A stretch of DNA of 64,000 nt from DATJCV01 sp963707665 (GTDB lineage Bacteria > Pseudomonadota > Gammaproteobacteria > Burkholderiales > Burkholderiaceae_D): positions 310,001 to 374,000 of the forward strand of contig CAVPQU010000018.1 of assembly GCA_963707665.1 (NCBI GenBank), read 5' to 3'. Below are positions 22,372 to 31,370 of the stretch, piece after piece. The notes beneath the pieces were generated by a model. That model was given only the letters and a program-made list of their open reading frames with translations. It was not told the origin of the DNA and searched no databases. The first letter of the stretch is position 1; each line of letters begins with the position of its first letter. Made by a program: the position numbers and the translations under genes.

Positions 22372-25300
22372 TCAATGCTTGATGGCAAATTCGACCCGGT
22401 TCGGCTTGCCGTCATCCTTGATGCCGGCCGCGCTCAGTTGCGACGCAGTGAGGAACATGCGCTCGTTGGCCACGCCTTCCTGCTGTTCCAGGTAGCGCTT
22501 GACCGTCTGCGCGCGGCGGTCGGCCAGCGCCTTCAGTTCGGCGTCGCCTGCCGGCGCGTTAGCCAGCATCAGCTTTTCCATTTCTTCGGGCGGCAGCGAT
22601 TTGGCGAAGCCGAGCACGTTGCGCGGCTTGTCGAATTTTTCCGCCTTGTAGGCGCGCTCCAGGTACTTGGCATATTCGTTCGGCGCCACGCTCACGTCGC
22701 GCATTTGCACGGCCGAGCCCTGATCCCGCAAATCCTCGATTTTCTGCGCCCGTACCTGGCGATCCAGGTAGGCATGGCGCGTGCCTTCGCGGTCACTGGC
22801 AGGATCGGCGCGGCCGGTGATCTCCAGTTTCAGCGCGGGACGGTCATGCAGCGCCTTGGCCAGCGTATCGAGTTTCCTGGTGGCGTCGGTAGTGAGATTG
22901 CTGGTGCCTGGGGCGAATTCGATATAGCTCAGTTCGTCACCGCCGCCGCCACCGCCGAAGGCGGACGCCAGCAGCGAGAACGGCGCGGTGATGGCCTTGG
23001 TCAGCACATTCACCAGGGCTCGCAGCAGCACGCCGCCGACACTGAATTCCGGGTCCGACAGCGAACCGGACACCGGCAGGTTGAGATTGATTTCGCCGCG
23101 GCTGTTGCGCAGCAGCGCCACCGCCAGCAGAACCGGCAGCTTGGTTGCATCCGGGCTCTCGACCTTGTCGCCGAAGGTCAGCTGGTCGAGGAAGAGCCGG
23201 TTCTGCGCCTCCAGCGTGCCGTTTTCGACATGGTATTTGACATCCGCCGACAGCTTGCCCTTGGTGATCGAGTATCCGGCGTACTTGGCCGCATACGGCG
23301 TCAGGCGCGTCAGCTCGATGCCGCGCGCGCTGGCCGCCAGGTCAAGGAACAGCTGACGGCCGAGCGGGTTCAGCTTGCCGTTGATTTCGACTGGGGCATC
23401 GCGGTCCAGCTTGCCTTTCATGACGATGTCAGCCGGAGCCGGATCATCGCTCGCCATTTTCGAGATCGAGCCGCTCATGTCGGTCAGATTGGCGCTGTAG
23501 TTGGGTTTGATGAAGTTGTCGGAAAAATTGATGTTGCCGCCTTGCAGCGTCACATGTCCCACCCGCACCAGCGGCTCCCGCCCGGCTGCGGCCGGAGCGC
23601 CCGGCGTTGCCGCGTTGGGTGCGACCGCCGTTTGGGTCAGGCTGACGGTTGGTGCTGGCCCTTGCCCGGGGTGCGCGACAATGTCCTGCAAGTTGAGGCG
23701 CCCAGTCGGATTGACGATGATGCGCGCATAAAAATCGCTGAGGGCGACATTGCTCAACGCAAGCTGCAGCGGATTCTTGCGGGTGTTGTACTGGGCATCG
23801 AGATGCCCGATCGAGAGCGATTTCCAGCGCGCGAAGTCGTCGCCGCTGAGGCGGTCGCGGGTCCGCACCCCGGTCAGGCTGACGGCACCGGTATAGCTGG
23901 CGCGTAGCGGCTGCTGTTCCGGCATCTGCAGCATCAGCTTGCCGCGCGCGTTCAGGGCGCCGCTGCTGATGCTGGCATTGCTGCGATCGGCGAAATACGG
24001 CTGGAAGCCGGTCAGATCCAGGCGTTGGCCGTCGATCTGCAGTTCGACGCCGAGCGGCTGCAGGCTGAGCGTGCCCTGTGCGCTCAAGGCGCCACGCTGG
24101 TTGTAAGTGGTTTTCAGCGAGAGCGGAATCGGCGCCGCACCAGCGGCGGCGTCACCGCCGATGTGCAGCGCGATATTTTCGAGTGCCAGGTCCAGCTTGC
24201 TGAATTGCTGTAGCGCCGGCTTGCCACCGTTTTGCGCGGCTACCTGGGCGTCACTGAAGCGCAGTTCGGCCTGCTTCAACTGCAGGCGCTTCAATCCCGT
24301 TTGCCAGCCGCTGGTGGCGGTCGCCGGCGCTTTCGGGGCCGCTGCAGTGCGAACGGGCGCGGGCGCCCCGGCCAGCGCCGCCAGCAGATCGATTTCCCCT
24401 TTCTGATTGCGGTTGGCGGCCAGTTTGGCGCCATCGACCGCCAATTCGTCGGCGCTGATACTTCGCTTGGCGAGGTCTAGCTGCAAACCGGCCAGAGCGA
24501 TCTCGCGCGCGGTGACGGCGGGGGTTTTTGCGTGCGGCAGCGTGACCTGCAGATTGCGCAGATGGGCGCTGGCCTGCTGCAATGTCAGTTGCAGTCGGCC
24601 GGCTGGCCAAGACAGGCGGTGCGGCAGGGTGGCGTCCAGCAGCGTGTCGCCCAGCCCGCCGGCAAATGCCGCGGCGAAATACGGCTGCCAGCGTTGTGGC
24701 CGCAGTGCGGCGATCTGCATGTCGCCTTGCAGCGACTCGCCGTCGGCCGCCAGGGTGGCGTCGTAGCGCAGGGTTTCGGCTGCGTCCGTTTCAAGTGATG
24801 CCTTCAGATGGGCTTGCTTGCTGCCGTCGGTGCTGAAGTCGGTCAGCGTCGCATCCAGCTTCGTGATGTTCAGTGCGGCGGCACCGGCTGGACCGGCCGC
24901 GGCATCGTGCCATTGCACCTGTGCACCGGAAACTTCCGCCTGCGCCAGGGTAAAGACCATCGGCCTGGTGCTCGGCGTCGATGGCGTGCTCGCCGTCGCC
25001 GGCGGTATGGAAAATGCGCGCAGCAGATTGAGCGAGCCATCTGGCAGGCGGCTGGCGTGCAGGACTGGCGACTCCAGCTTTAATGACGTGATGTGCAGCA
25101 GTTTGTTGAAGGGTTCGAGCCGTTCCAGTTCCAGCGTCAGACGCTCCCATTGCAATAGCGGCGCGGCCGATTTTTCCTGCAATTTCACCTGGCGTATTAC
25201 CACTTGGCCGCTGACGACGACAGTGCCGGTTGCGCCGCTCTGGTGGAAATCGATATTCAGCCGGGTGTCGAGCAAGCCGGATTCCAGTTTGAAATCAAGC

Positions 25301-26040
25301 GGCACCGGCGACAGCGCCGTGTATTCCGGCAGTGCCAGGGCGTCGAGGTTGATTTGCAGTGAGGTGTCATGGGTCGGCGCAAACGGCCGCGTCTGGCCGC
25401 TGATGGCAAACGGACTACCGTCGAGTTTGGCGCTGAATGCCGGTTTGGTGAAGATATCGATGCCGCGCTTCAGGTTGGATAGGAACGGCAGCGCCAGGTC
25501 GATCTCGGTCAGGCTGTGGCGCGACTGCCGGAACTGGTCGTCATAGTCGATGCGGCCCTGGAGCAGGTGAATATTGTGCAGGGAAAAATGGGCGGTGCCG
25601 TTGTCGCTCTCCGGTTGCGCGCGGATCTTGTCGATAATGTCGGAAAAATTGAAGCGGGTTTCGCCGCTGCGCACGATGCGGGCGACCGGCTGCTCGATGC
25701 GGATTTCGGTGACTACCGGCGCCAGCCGCAGCAGGCTGGCGGCCGAGGCGTTCAGGTAAACCTGGCCGACCGTCAACATCTTGTTCTGTCGATCTGCTTC
25801 GTACAGGCTGATATTGCGCAGAGTGGCCGAAAGGGCAAACGGATTGACGTGGACTTCGCCGAATTCGAGCTTGCGGCCGATTTCCTCACCGAGCTTGGGC
25901 GCGACGTAGGTTTTGACGAGCAGCGGCGCGGCGAAAAATCCGAGCAGCGCGTAAACGGCAATTGCCGCAACCAGAATTTTTGCCGCCAGCAGCAAGCGCT
26001 GGCGTGCCGCCGGGCCGAGATGAATGGTCGATGCGCGCAT
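22372..26040 (-). CDS. DUF748 / AsmA-like large envelope protein
   Basis: Protein of 1,222 residues with one N-terminal membrane segment (about 15-38: L-L-L-A-A-K-I-L-V-A-A-I-A-V-Y) and a long AsmA/DUF748-type periplasmic region. The C-terminal part has L-S-Y-I-E-F-A-P-G-T-S and L-E-I-T-G-R-A-D-P, as in other DUF748 proteins; this stretch resembles an OmpA-like fold. Such proteins are thought to act in lipid or envelope homeostasis, but no specific role is established. The start at 26040 is chosen because GGAAGGG lies 8 bases upstream. It is convergent with tldD, and unlike many neighbours it is intact over 3.7 kb. Confidence 0.82.
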   Translation of the reverse strand: MRASTIHLGPAARQRLLLAAKILVAAIAVYALLGFFAAPLLVKTYVAPKLGEEIGRKLEFGEVHVNPFALSATLRNISLYEADRQNKMLTVGQVYLNASAASLLRLAPVVTEIRIEQPVARIVRSGETRFNFSDIIDKIRAQPESDNGTAHFSLHNIHLLQGRIDYDDQFRQSRHSLTEIDLALPFLSNLKRGIDIFTKPAFSAKLDGSPFAISGQTRPFAPTHDTSLQINLDALALPEYTALSPVPLDFKLESGLLDTRLNIDFHQSGATGTVVVSGQVVIRQVKLQEKSAAPLLQWERLTLELERLEPFNKLLHITSLKLESPVLHASRLPDGSLNLLRAFSIPPATASTPSTPSTRPMVFTLAQAEVSGAQVQWHDAAAGPAGAAALNITKLDATLTDFSTDGSKQAHLKASLETDAAETLRYDATLAADGESLQGDMQIAALRPQRWQPYFAAAFAGGLGDTLLDATLPHRLSWPAGRLQLTLQQASAHLRNLQVTLPHAKTPAVTAREIALAGLQLDLAKRSISADELAVDGAKLAANRNQKGEIDLLAALAGAPAPVRTAAAPKAPATATSGWQTGLKRLQLKQAELRFSDAQVAAQNGGKPALQQFSKLDLALENIALHIGGDAAAGAAPIPLSLKTTYNQRGALSAQGTLSLQPLGVELQIDGQRLDLTGFQPYFADRSNASISSGALNARGKLMLQMPEQQPLRASYTGAVSLTGVRTRDRLSGDDFARWKSLSIGHLDAQYNTRKNPLQLALSNVALSDFYARIIVNPTGRLNLQDIVAHPGQGPAPTVSLTQTAVAPNAATPGAPAAAGREPLVRVGHVTLQGGNINFSDNFIKPNYSANLTDMSGSISKMASDDPAPADIVMKGKLDRDAPVEINGKLNPLGRQLFLDLAASARGIELTRLTPYAAKYAGYSITKGKLSADVKYHVENGTLEAQNRLFLDQLTFGDKVESPDATKLPVLLAVALLRNSRGEINLNLPVSGSLSDPEFSVGGVLLRALVNVLTKAITAPFSLLASAFGGGGGGDELSYIEFAPGTSNLTTDATRKLDTLAKALHDRPALKLEITGRADPASDREGTRHAYLDRQVRAQKIEDLRDQGSAVQMRDVSVAPNEYAKYLERAYKAEKFDKPRNVLGFAKSLPPEEMEKLMLANAPAGDAELKALADRRAQTVKRYLEQQEGVANERMFLTASQLSAAGIKDDGKPNRVEFAIKH

Positions 26041-26344
26041 CACATATCCCTTCCAGTCAGGCGCAAGTTGCCGGTATGGCAAAGCCATGCCGCAGGCCGG
26101 GGAACGCGGTTCAAGTCGTGCCGGGACAGGCTGTTTTCCTGTTTGTCATTGTATTGGATGCGCTGCTCGCGAGTCATCGCCGGGCCAGTGACATGTTTCC
26201 GACACGACCACCTGGGTCGCATGGAACGGGCCCGGATTTCGTATTATTTTGCCGGTTTTCGGATGTAATGATCACATTGACCTTGCAAAACGCCTTGATT
26301 TGCTGCACTATTGATTCAGTTTTCGACCCAAGGCCGCAAAAAAC
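26041..26344. other. Region between the DUF748 gene and the aroG leader
   Basis: About 300 bp holding the divergent promoters of the DUF748 gene and aroG. The last 150 bases are AT-richer. No gene is seen here. Confidence 0.4.
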
Positions 26345-26416
26345 ATGTCTTTCGCCCGCTTCCAATTCTATTTTTACTTTAGCTACCCCAGCCCAAAGGC
26401 GGTGGAGAAGAGGTAA
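26345..26416 (+). CDS. Phe/Tyr-rich leader peptide of aroG
   Basis: A 23-codon frame starting at ATG 26345 reads M-S-F-A-R-F-Q-F-Y-F-Y-F-S-Y and then P-S-P-K-A-V-E-K-R, stop TAA at 26414. Within twelve codons it has five Phe and three Tyr codons. It lies 95 bases upstream of aroG and is followed by a terminator, the layout of ribosome-mediated attenuation leaders. Stalling at Phe or Tyr codons would signal shortage of charged tRNA-Phe or tRNA-Tyr. The start lacks a strong ribosome-binding site (AAGG about 11 bases upstream). Confidence 0.8.
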   Translation: MSFARFQFYFYFSYPSPKAVEKR

Positions 26417-26479
26417 GCGTTCGCGAGAAAAAGCTAAACCAGAATTCCCGAAAAAACCGCCAGTGATGGCGGTTTTTTT
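26398..26479 (+). promoter_or_regulatory. Transcription attenuator of aroG
   Basis: Terminator: AAAACCGCC (26453-26461), loop AGTGAT, GGCGGTTTT (26468-26476), then TTT. GGCGGT at 26398-26403, near the end of the leader-peptide frame, can pair with ACCGCC at 26456-26461 and so block the terminator. A ribosome stalled on the Phe/Tyr codons leaves GGCGGT free, and aroG is expressed. A ribosome reaching the stop codon covers it, and transcription ends. Confidence 0.75.
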
Positions 26480-26510
26480 GTTTCCAGATTCAAAATTCAA
26501 GGAGAAGAAA

Positions 26511-27578
26511 ATGCCGCGTACTGATGACCTGCGTATCCGAGAAATGAAAGAACTGATTCCACCATCGCACCTGATTCGCGAATTTCCGTGTTCCGGAAAA
26601 GCCGCGCAAACGGTGGCGAACTCCCGCATTGCCCTGCATCGCATTCTGCACGGCCAGGATGATCGCGTGATGGTCGTGATCGGACCATGCTCGATCCACG
26701 ACACCCAGGCGGCGATGGAATACGCCAAGCGCCTGGCGGCGGAGCGCGAGCGGTTCAAGGATGAGCTGGAAATCGTGATGCGCGTCTATTTCGAAAAACC
26801 GCGCACCACGGTGGGCTGGAAGGGGTTGATCAATGACCCGTACATGGACAATAGTTTCCGCATCAACGACGGCTTGCGCATGGCGCGCGAACTGCTGGTT
26901 GGCATCAACGCGCTGGGCTTGCCGGCCGGTACTGAATTCCTCGATGTCATCAGCCCGCAATATATTGCCGACCTGGTCAGCTGGGGGGCGATCGGCGCGC
27001 GCACCACGGAATCGCAGGTGCACCGCGAGCTGGCGTCCGGCCTGTCGTGCCCGGTCGGCTTCAAGAACGGCACCAGCGGCAGTATCAAGATCGCAGTGGA
27101 TGCGATCAAGGCCGCTTCGCAACCGCACTGTTTCCTGTCGGTCACCAAGGGTGGCTATTCGGCGATCGTTTCCACCAACGGCAACGACGATTGCCATGTC
27201 ATCCTGCGCGGCGGCAAGGCGCCCAACTACGACGCCGCCAGTGTCGATGCAGCCTGCAAGACCATCGCCGGCAGCGGCCTGGTGCCACGGCTGATGATCG
27301 ACGCCTCGCACGCCAACAGTTCCAAGAAACCGGAAAACCAGATCCCGGTGTCCGCTGACATCGGTACCCAGATCGCTGGCGGCGATGAGCGGATCGTCGG
27401 CGTCATGGTCGAGTCGAACCTGGTGGCGGGACGGCAAGACCTGGTACCCGGGAAAACGTTGACCTACGGGCAGTCGGTGACGGACGGTTGCATCAACTGG
27501 GACGAGAGCATCGGCTTGCTGGAAGGCCTGGCTGCTGCGGTACGGCAACGGCGCGAGGCCAAGAGCCTGGCCGCCTGA
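26511..27578 (+). CDS. aroG: 3-deoxy-7-phosphoheptulonate (DAHP) synthase, class I
   Basis: First enzyme of the shikimate pathway, joining phosphoenolpyruvate and erythrose 4-phosphate. The 355-residue protein has I-G-P-C-S-I-H-D near residue 62, E-K-P-R-T-T-V-G-W-K-G-L near residue 95, and D-A-S-H-A-N-S-S-K near residue 265 with the metal-binding histidine. The start at 26511 follows AAGGAG. The frame is open further upstream, but that part overlaps the attenuator. The leader suggests control by Phe and/or Tyr supply; the isoenzyme's own feedback specificity cannot be read safely. Confidence 0.95.
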   Translation: MPRTDDLRIREMKELIPPSHLIREFPCSGKAAQTVANSRIALHRILHGQDDRVMVVIGPCSIHDTQAAMEYAKRLAAERERFKDELEIVMRVYFEKPRTTVGWKGLINDPYMDNSFRINDGLRMARELLVGINALGLPAGTEFLDVISPQYIADLVSWGAIGARTTESQVHRELASGLSCPVGFKNGTSGSIKIAVDAIKAASQPHCFLSVTKGGYSAIVSTNGNDDCHVILRGGKAPNYDAASVDAACKTIAGSGLVPRLMIDASHANSSKKPENQIPVSADIGTQIAGGDERIVGVMVESNLVAGRQDLVPGKTLTYGQSVTDGCINWDESIGLLEGLAAAVRQRREAKSLAA

Positions 27579-27596
27579 AGGCCGCATCTGCAGCAA

Positions 27597-27629
27597 TAAA
27601 AAACCGCCGTCATGAACGGCGGTTTTTTT
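27597..27629 (+). terminator. Rho-independent terminator of aroG
   Basis: AAACCGCCGT pairs with ACGGCGGTTT across CATGA, followed by a T run. It starts 18 bases after the aroG stop. Confidence 0.93.
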
Positions 27630-27731
27630 ATTGCGTGAAAAATGTCGCGCTTCCGGTGTGTTTATCTTCCGTATTCCACCTGTCTTCCTATACTGAAAAA
27701 TCCAACCAGCTTGAGCAGCAAGGAGGCGATC

Positions 27732-28248
27732 ATGTATCACCGAAAACTGTATTTCATGCTACCGGATATTGCCAGTGCCCGCGCGATGCTGGACGAATTG
27801 CTGCTGGCCCGCATCCACGAGCAGAATATGCGCTTCTGGGCCCAGGAAGACATGCTCCCGGCCGGACATGCCGGCAGCTAATTTCTGGCAGAAAACAGAC
27901 CTGGTGCACGGGCTGCAGACCGGGCTGGTGGTCGGTGCTGCGGTCGGCATGCTGGTGGGCATTTTGCTGGTCATGTTTCCGCTGCAAGGGATTATCTTGC
28001 ACACGGGGGCGATTCTGGTGGCGGCGCTGGGTGGGGCGTTATTCGGCGCCTGGGTTGCTGGCATGGTGGCGGCAGCGATTCCCAATTCGCGCTTGAAAGC
28101 GTTTCAGGAAAGCATCGAACGGGGCCAGGTACTGCTGATCCTGGATATTCCGTATGCCAAGGTAGAAGCGGTGGAAGAATTGTTTGCCCGCCGCCATCCG
28201 GAAATACGCTTCGGCGGCCAGGATCCGCATACACCGGTATTCCCGTGA
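27732..28248 (+). CDS. Small membrane protein with Gly-rich transmembrane pair, one frame change
   Basis: Predicted membrane protein of about 171 residues whose function I do not recognise. The N-terminal part (M-Y-H-R-K-L-Y-F-M-L-P-D-I-A-S-A) has an alpha/beta look. The middle has two hydrophobic Gly-rich helices (V-V-G-A-A-V-G-M-L-V-G-I-L and L-G-G-A-L-F-G-A-W-V-A-G-M). The C-terminal end V-L-L-I-L-D-I-P-Y-A-K-V-E-A-V resembles the end of DUF1269-type proteins. One extra base near 27865-27880 splits it into two frames. AGGAGG at 27721 precedes the start. The downstream gene is convergent, with no gap. Confidence 0.65.
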
Positions 28249-28905
28249 TCAGAAACGCCTGGTCAGCGTCATTTGTTCGCCGTCGCGGCGCATTTCGGTC
28301 CGCTTCAGGAAGGACATGCCGAGCAGCGCATAGGGCAGGCCTTTTTCCTGGACTACCGCATCCACCTGGTTCAAGACGATGTCGCCAATCTTGACGCTGG
28401 CGAGTTGGATGCGATAGACCGGCGCCAGGCCGTTGGCGGTATTTACCATGCCGGGCACGCCTTTGCGGTAGTCGATCCCGAGGCGTTGCGCGTCCTGTGC
28501 CGGCAGTGCGATCAGCGTCGCGCCGGTATCGACCAGCATGCGAATCGTGCCGCCATTGATTTGTCCCTGCGCCATGAAATGGCCGCGCCCATCAGCCTGC
28601 AGCGTGACGCTGGCGGCACCGTCCGCCGGCGTCCGATTCAGATGCGCGCCGAGTTCGATGGTTTGCCGCCTGCCGTTGGCGTCCAGCGTAACGCTATCCG
28701 CGGCCACGGCTGCCAGCCTCACGCCTGGCGCCACGCTGGCACCGATGGCAAAGGTTTTGGGGGTGCCGCCGTCGATCACCAGCACTGCCTTGCCGGGAAA
28801 CACGCCGACCACGCTGATGTCGCTTGCCTGGGCAGTGCCGGCAAACGCCGTTGCGGCCAGCAGCAAGGCCGGCAGCAGCGCGGAGGGCAGCATGCCCTTG
28901 CTCAA
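28249..28905 (-). CDS. Secreted retropepsin-like aspartic protease
   Basis: Clan AA aspartic protease of the single-domain, retropepsin-like bacterial family; 218 residues. A signal peptide is clear (hydrophobic run L-P-A-L-L-L-A-A-T-A-F-A, cleavage near A-Q-A). The catalytic motif L-V-D-T-G-A-T-L-I-A-L-P is near residue 127, and a second conserved region L-L-G-M-S-F-L is near the C terminus. The start at 28905 is TTG and overlaps the stop of the upstream gene (TTGA); an ATG at 28893 is the alternative. Substrates of these periplasmic proteases are mostly unknown. Confidence 0.82.
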   Translation of the reverse strand: MSKGMLPSALLPALLLAATAFAGTAQASDISVVGVFPGKAVLVIDGGTPKTFAIGASVAPGVRLAAVAADSVTLDANGRRQTIELGAHLNRTPADGAASVTLQADGRGHFMAQGQINGGTIRMLVDTGATLIALPAQDAQRLGIDYRKGVPGMVNTANGLAPVYRIQLASVKIGDIVLNQVDAVVQEKGLPYALLGMSFLKRTEMRRDGEQMTLTRRF

Positions 28906-29172
28906 AGTCGCGATGTCGGCACCAGGCGTTGATGGATGTGCATCAGCAGCGAAATTTCATCCCAGGCGTCAGGCGGGAAGCCCTCCCGGTCGCCGCGGTC
29001 GTCGATCACCAGTTTGTCGAAATAGGCGTTCAGTTCGGGATAGCCCCATAGCGCCTGGATCGCCTCCAGGATGCGCGGGAACCGGGTTTCCAGCGCGCTC
29101 GGGTAGCAGTGCGGCCGCCACCGGATTTGTTGCCGCAGTCGGCAGCGCATCTGAAAAGCGGTAGCGTGGCAT
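28902..29172 (-). CDS. Hypothetical protein of about 89 residues, one frame change
   Basis: Small protein that I cannot assign. It begins M-P-R-Y-R-F-S-D-A-L-P and, after a one-base frame change near 29090-29105, continues F-P-R-I-L-E-A-I-Q-A-L-W-G-Y-P-E-L and ends H-Q-R-L-V-P-T-S-R-L. It overlaps the start of the aspartic protease gene by four bases and follows yajQ by 18 bp, so the three minus-strand genes are probably one transcript. No signal peptide or membrane segment is seen. Confidence 0.6.
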
Positions 29173-29190
29173 GGCGCGGCGCTCTCCGGC

Positions 29191-29676
29191 CTAGTCGCGG
29201 AAGTTGTTGAACTCGAGCGGCAGGTCGGCCACTTCCTTGCGCAGCAGCGCCATCGTCGCCTGCAGGTCGTCGCGCTTGGCGCCGGTGATGCGCACGGCTT
29301 CGCCCTGGATGCTGGCCTGCACCTTCATCTTGCTGTCCTTGACGATGCGCACGATTTTCTTGGCGGCGTCGGACTCGATGCCGTTCTTGACCTTGATCAC
29401 CTGCTTGACCTTGTCGCCGCCGATTTTCTCGATCTTGCCGAGATCGAGAAAGCGCACGTCGACGTTGCGCTTGGTCATTTTGGCGGTCAGCACGTCGCGC
29501 ACCTGGCCGAGCTGGAATTCGGAATCGGCGAACGCGGTCAGCTCGCGCTCCTTCTGCTCGACGCGGGCATCGCTGCCCTTGAAATCGAAGCGGGTGGAGA
29601 CTTCCTTGTTGGCCTGGTCGACGGCATTCTTGACTTCGACGATATTGGCTTCCGAGACGACATCGAATGATGGCAT
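29191..29676 (-). CDS. yajQ: YajQ-family cyclic-di-GMP-binding protein
   Basis: Nucleotide-binding protein of 161 residues, normal length for YajQ. Xanthomonas and Pseudomonas homologues bind cyclic di-GMP and act as transcription co-regulators; whether this one does is not visible. It starts M-P-S-F-D-V-V-S-E-A-N, typical of the family, and ends L-P-L-E-F-N-N-F-R-D. No transmembrane segment. It is divergent from murB across 187 bp. Confidence 0.95.
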   Translation of the reverse strand: MPSFDVVSEANIVEVKNAVDQANKEVSTRFDFKGSDARVEQKERELTAFADSEFQLGQVRDVLTAKMTKRNVDVRFLDLGKIEKIGGDKVKQVIKVKNGIESDAAKKIVRIVKDSKMKVQASIQGEAVRITGAKRDDLQATMALLRKEVADLPLEFNNFRD

Positions 29677-29863
29677 GGTGTAATTCCTTTTACATGATGC
29701 GGATGACGAATGGCAACGGACGAACGGCGCTTATAACGATTAAACTCCGACCTGCCGTTTTTCCCGATAAAGTCAGGCATTCTAGCCGACAAAAAGCGGG
29801 TGGCTATCGTGCGCCGGCGCGGACGCGCTATAATCCGCGCCCAAACATCCTGATCGCCACACC

Positions 29864-30902
29864 ATGAGTTTTTCCCATCGCTGCAAGCCGATTTTTCATT
29901 GCGCCGCCATAACAGCTTCGGCATCGACGCCGGGCGCGCGCCTACCTGCGCGTGGATTCGACGCGCCTGCTGGCGCAGCGTCAGGGAAGATCCGGTACTG
30001 GTCGCGCCAGCCGCGGCTGGTGCTGGGCGGCGGCAGCAATGTGCTGCTGACCGGCGATTTCGACGGCCTGGTGCTGCATCTGTGCACCGAGGGCATCGAG
30101 ATCGTGGGCGAGGACGCCGACGCCACCTACGTGCGCGCGGCGGCCGGCGAAAACTGGCATCGCTTCGTGCAGTGGACCTTGCAGCGCGGCTTGCGGCGGG
30201 CTGGAAAACCTGTCGCTGATCCCGGGCAGCGTCGGCGCCGCGCCGATCCAGAACATCGGCGCCTACGGCGTCGAGCTCAAGGACGTGTTTCCACCAGCTG
30301 CGCGCCTTCGACTTCGACAGCGGCGACGATCTTCACGCTGGACAAGGCCGCCTGCGCCTTCGGCTACCGCGACAGCGTGTTCAAGCACCGCTGGCGCGAG
30401 CGCGCGGTGATCCTCGACGTCACGTTCGCCTTGCCGAAGCGCTGGCAGCCGAACCTGCGCTACGCCGACGTGGCGCAGGCAGCTGGCGGCGCGCCGGCAT
30501 CGACGCGCCGACGGCGCGCAGGAGATCAGCGACGCGGTGATCGCGATCCGCCGCGCAAGCTGCCGGACCCGGCCAGATCGGCAATGCCGGCAGCTTCTTC
30601 AAGAATCCGGTGGTGCCGGCGGCGCAGCGCGACGCGCTGCTGGCGCGCTATCCGCAGCTGGTCAGCTACCGCGCAGCCGGACGGCAGCGAGAAGCTGGCG
30701 GCCGGCTGGCTGATCGACCAGTGCGGCTGGAAGGGCAAAAGCCTGGGCGCGGCCGGCGTCTATGACAAGCAGGCGCTGGTGCTGGTCAATCGCGGCGGCG
30801 CCAGCGGCGCCGAGGTGGTGCGGCTGGCGCGCGGCGATCCAGGCCGATGTGCGCGAGCGCTTCGGCGTGCAGCTGGAGCCGGAGCCGGTGTTCATTCCCT
30901 GA
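29864..30902 (+). CDS. murB: UDP-N-acetylenolpyruvoylglucosamine reductase, heavily frame-shifted
   Basis: FAD enzyme of peptidoglycan precursor synthesis, reducing UDP-GlcNAc-enolpyruvate to UDP-MurNAc. Recognisable pieces lie in all three plus frames: L-R-R-H-N-S-F-G-I-D-A, L-V-L-G-G-G-S-N-V-L-L, L-S-L-I-P-G-S-V-G-A-A-P-I-Q-N-I-G-A-Y-G-V-E (substrate site), G-N-A-G-S-F-F-K-N-P-V-V and a C-terminal E-P-E-P-V-F-I-P before the stop at 30900. At least eight frame changes are needed to join them. As murB is essential and normally single-copy, consensus error is the likely cause. The total length, about 346 codons, is normal. Confidence 0.88.
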
Positions 30903-30961
30903 TGCAGCTGGGACGGCGGCCGTGAAAAAGCCGGCACGCTGCCGGCTTATTTTATTACTAT

Positions 30962-31024
30962 GGAGTATGCTGTAAAAACTGCCATTTCATGCCCGGCACA
31001 AGATGCTAATACCGGGAGTATATG
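30962..31024 (+). repeat. Paired-GGAGTAT intergenic element, copy C
   Basis: GGAGTATG at 30962-30969 and GGAGTATATG at 31015-31024, offset 53 bp, with centre CGGCA. It lies between the convergent 3' ends of murB and ppnP. Confidence 0.78.
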
Positions 31025-31038
31025 AGTGGCTACAGCGC

Positions 31039-31353
31039 TCAGCCGTAATGGCAAACGTAATCGACGGTCTCGCTGACTTCGATATCGAAATACGAATCGG
31101 CCGGGATTTCGAAGCGCTGGCCGGCGCCCACGTCTTTCCACTCCTGCTCGCCCTTCAGCAAGATCCGGCATTTGCCCGAGGTGACTTCCATGACTTCGGC
31201 TTCGCGCGTGTTGAAACGCAGCTTGGACGGCAGGATCACGCCCAGCGTCTTTTTGCTGCCGCCGGGCAGCACCACGCTGTGCGAAATGCATTTGCCGTCG
31301 AAATACACATTGGCTTTCTTGATGACCGAAACGTCGTCGAATTGTGTGCTCAT
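31039..31353 (-). CDS. ppnP: Pyrimidine/purine nucleoside phosphorylase
   Basis: Cupin-fold nucleoside phosphorylase (PpnP, formerly DUF1255/YaiE), cleaving nucleosides to base and ribose 1-phosphate. The 104-residue length is normal. Features seen are S-H-S-V-V-L-P-G-G-S-K-K-T-L-G-V-I-L-P near residue 25, and G-Q-R-F-E-I-P-A-D-S-Y-F near residue 78. It follows argG by 17 bp on the same strand and may be transcribed with it. Confidence 0.93.
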   Translation of the reverse strand: MSTQFDDVSVIKKANVYFDGKCISHSVVLPGGSKKTLGVILPSKLRFNTREAEVMEVTSGKCRILLKGEQEWKDVGAGQRFEIPADSYFDIEVSETVDYVCHYG

Positions 31354-31370
31354 GGTGTCGAGGATTCTGG

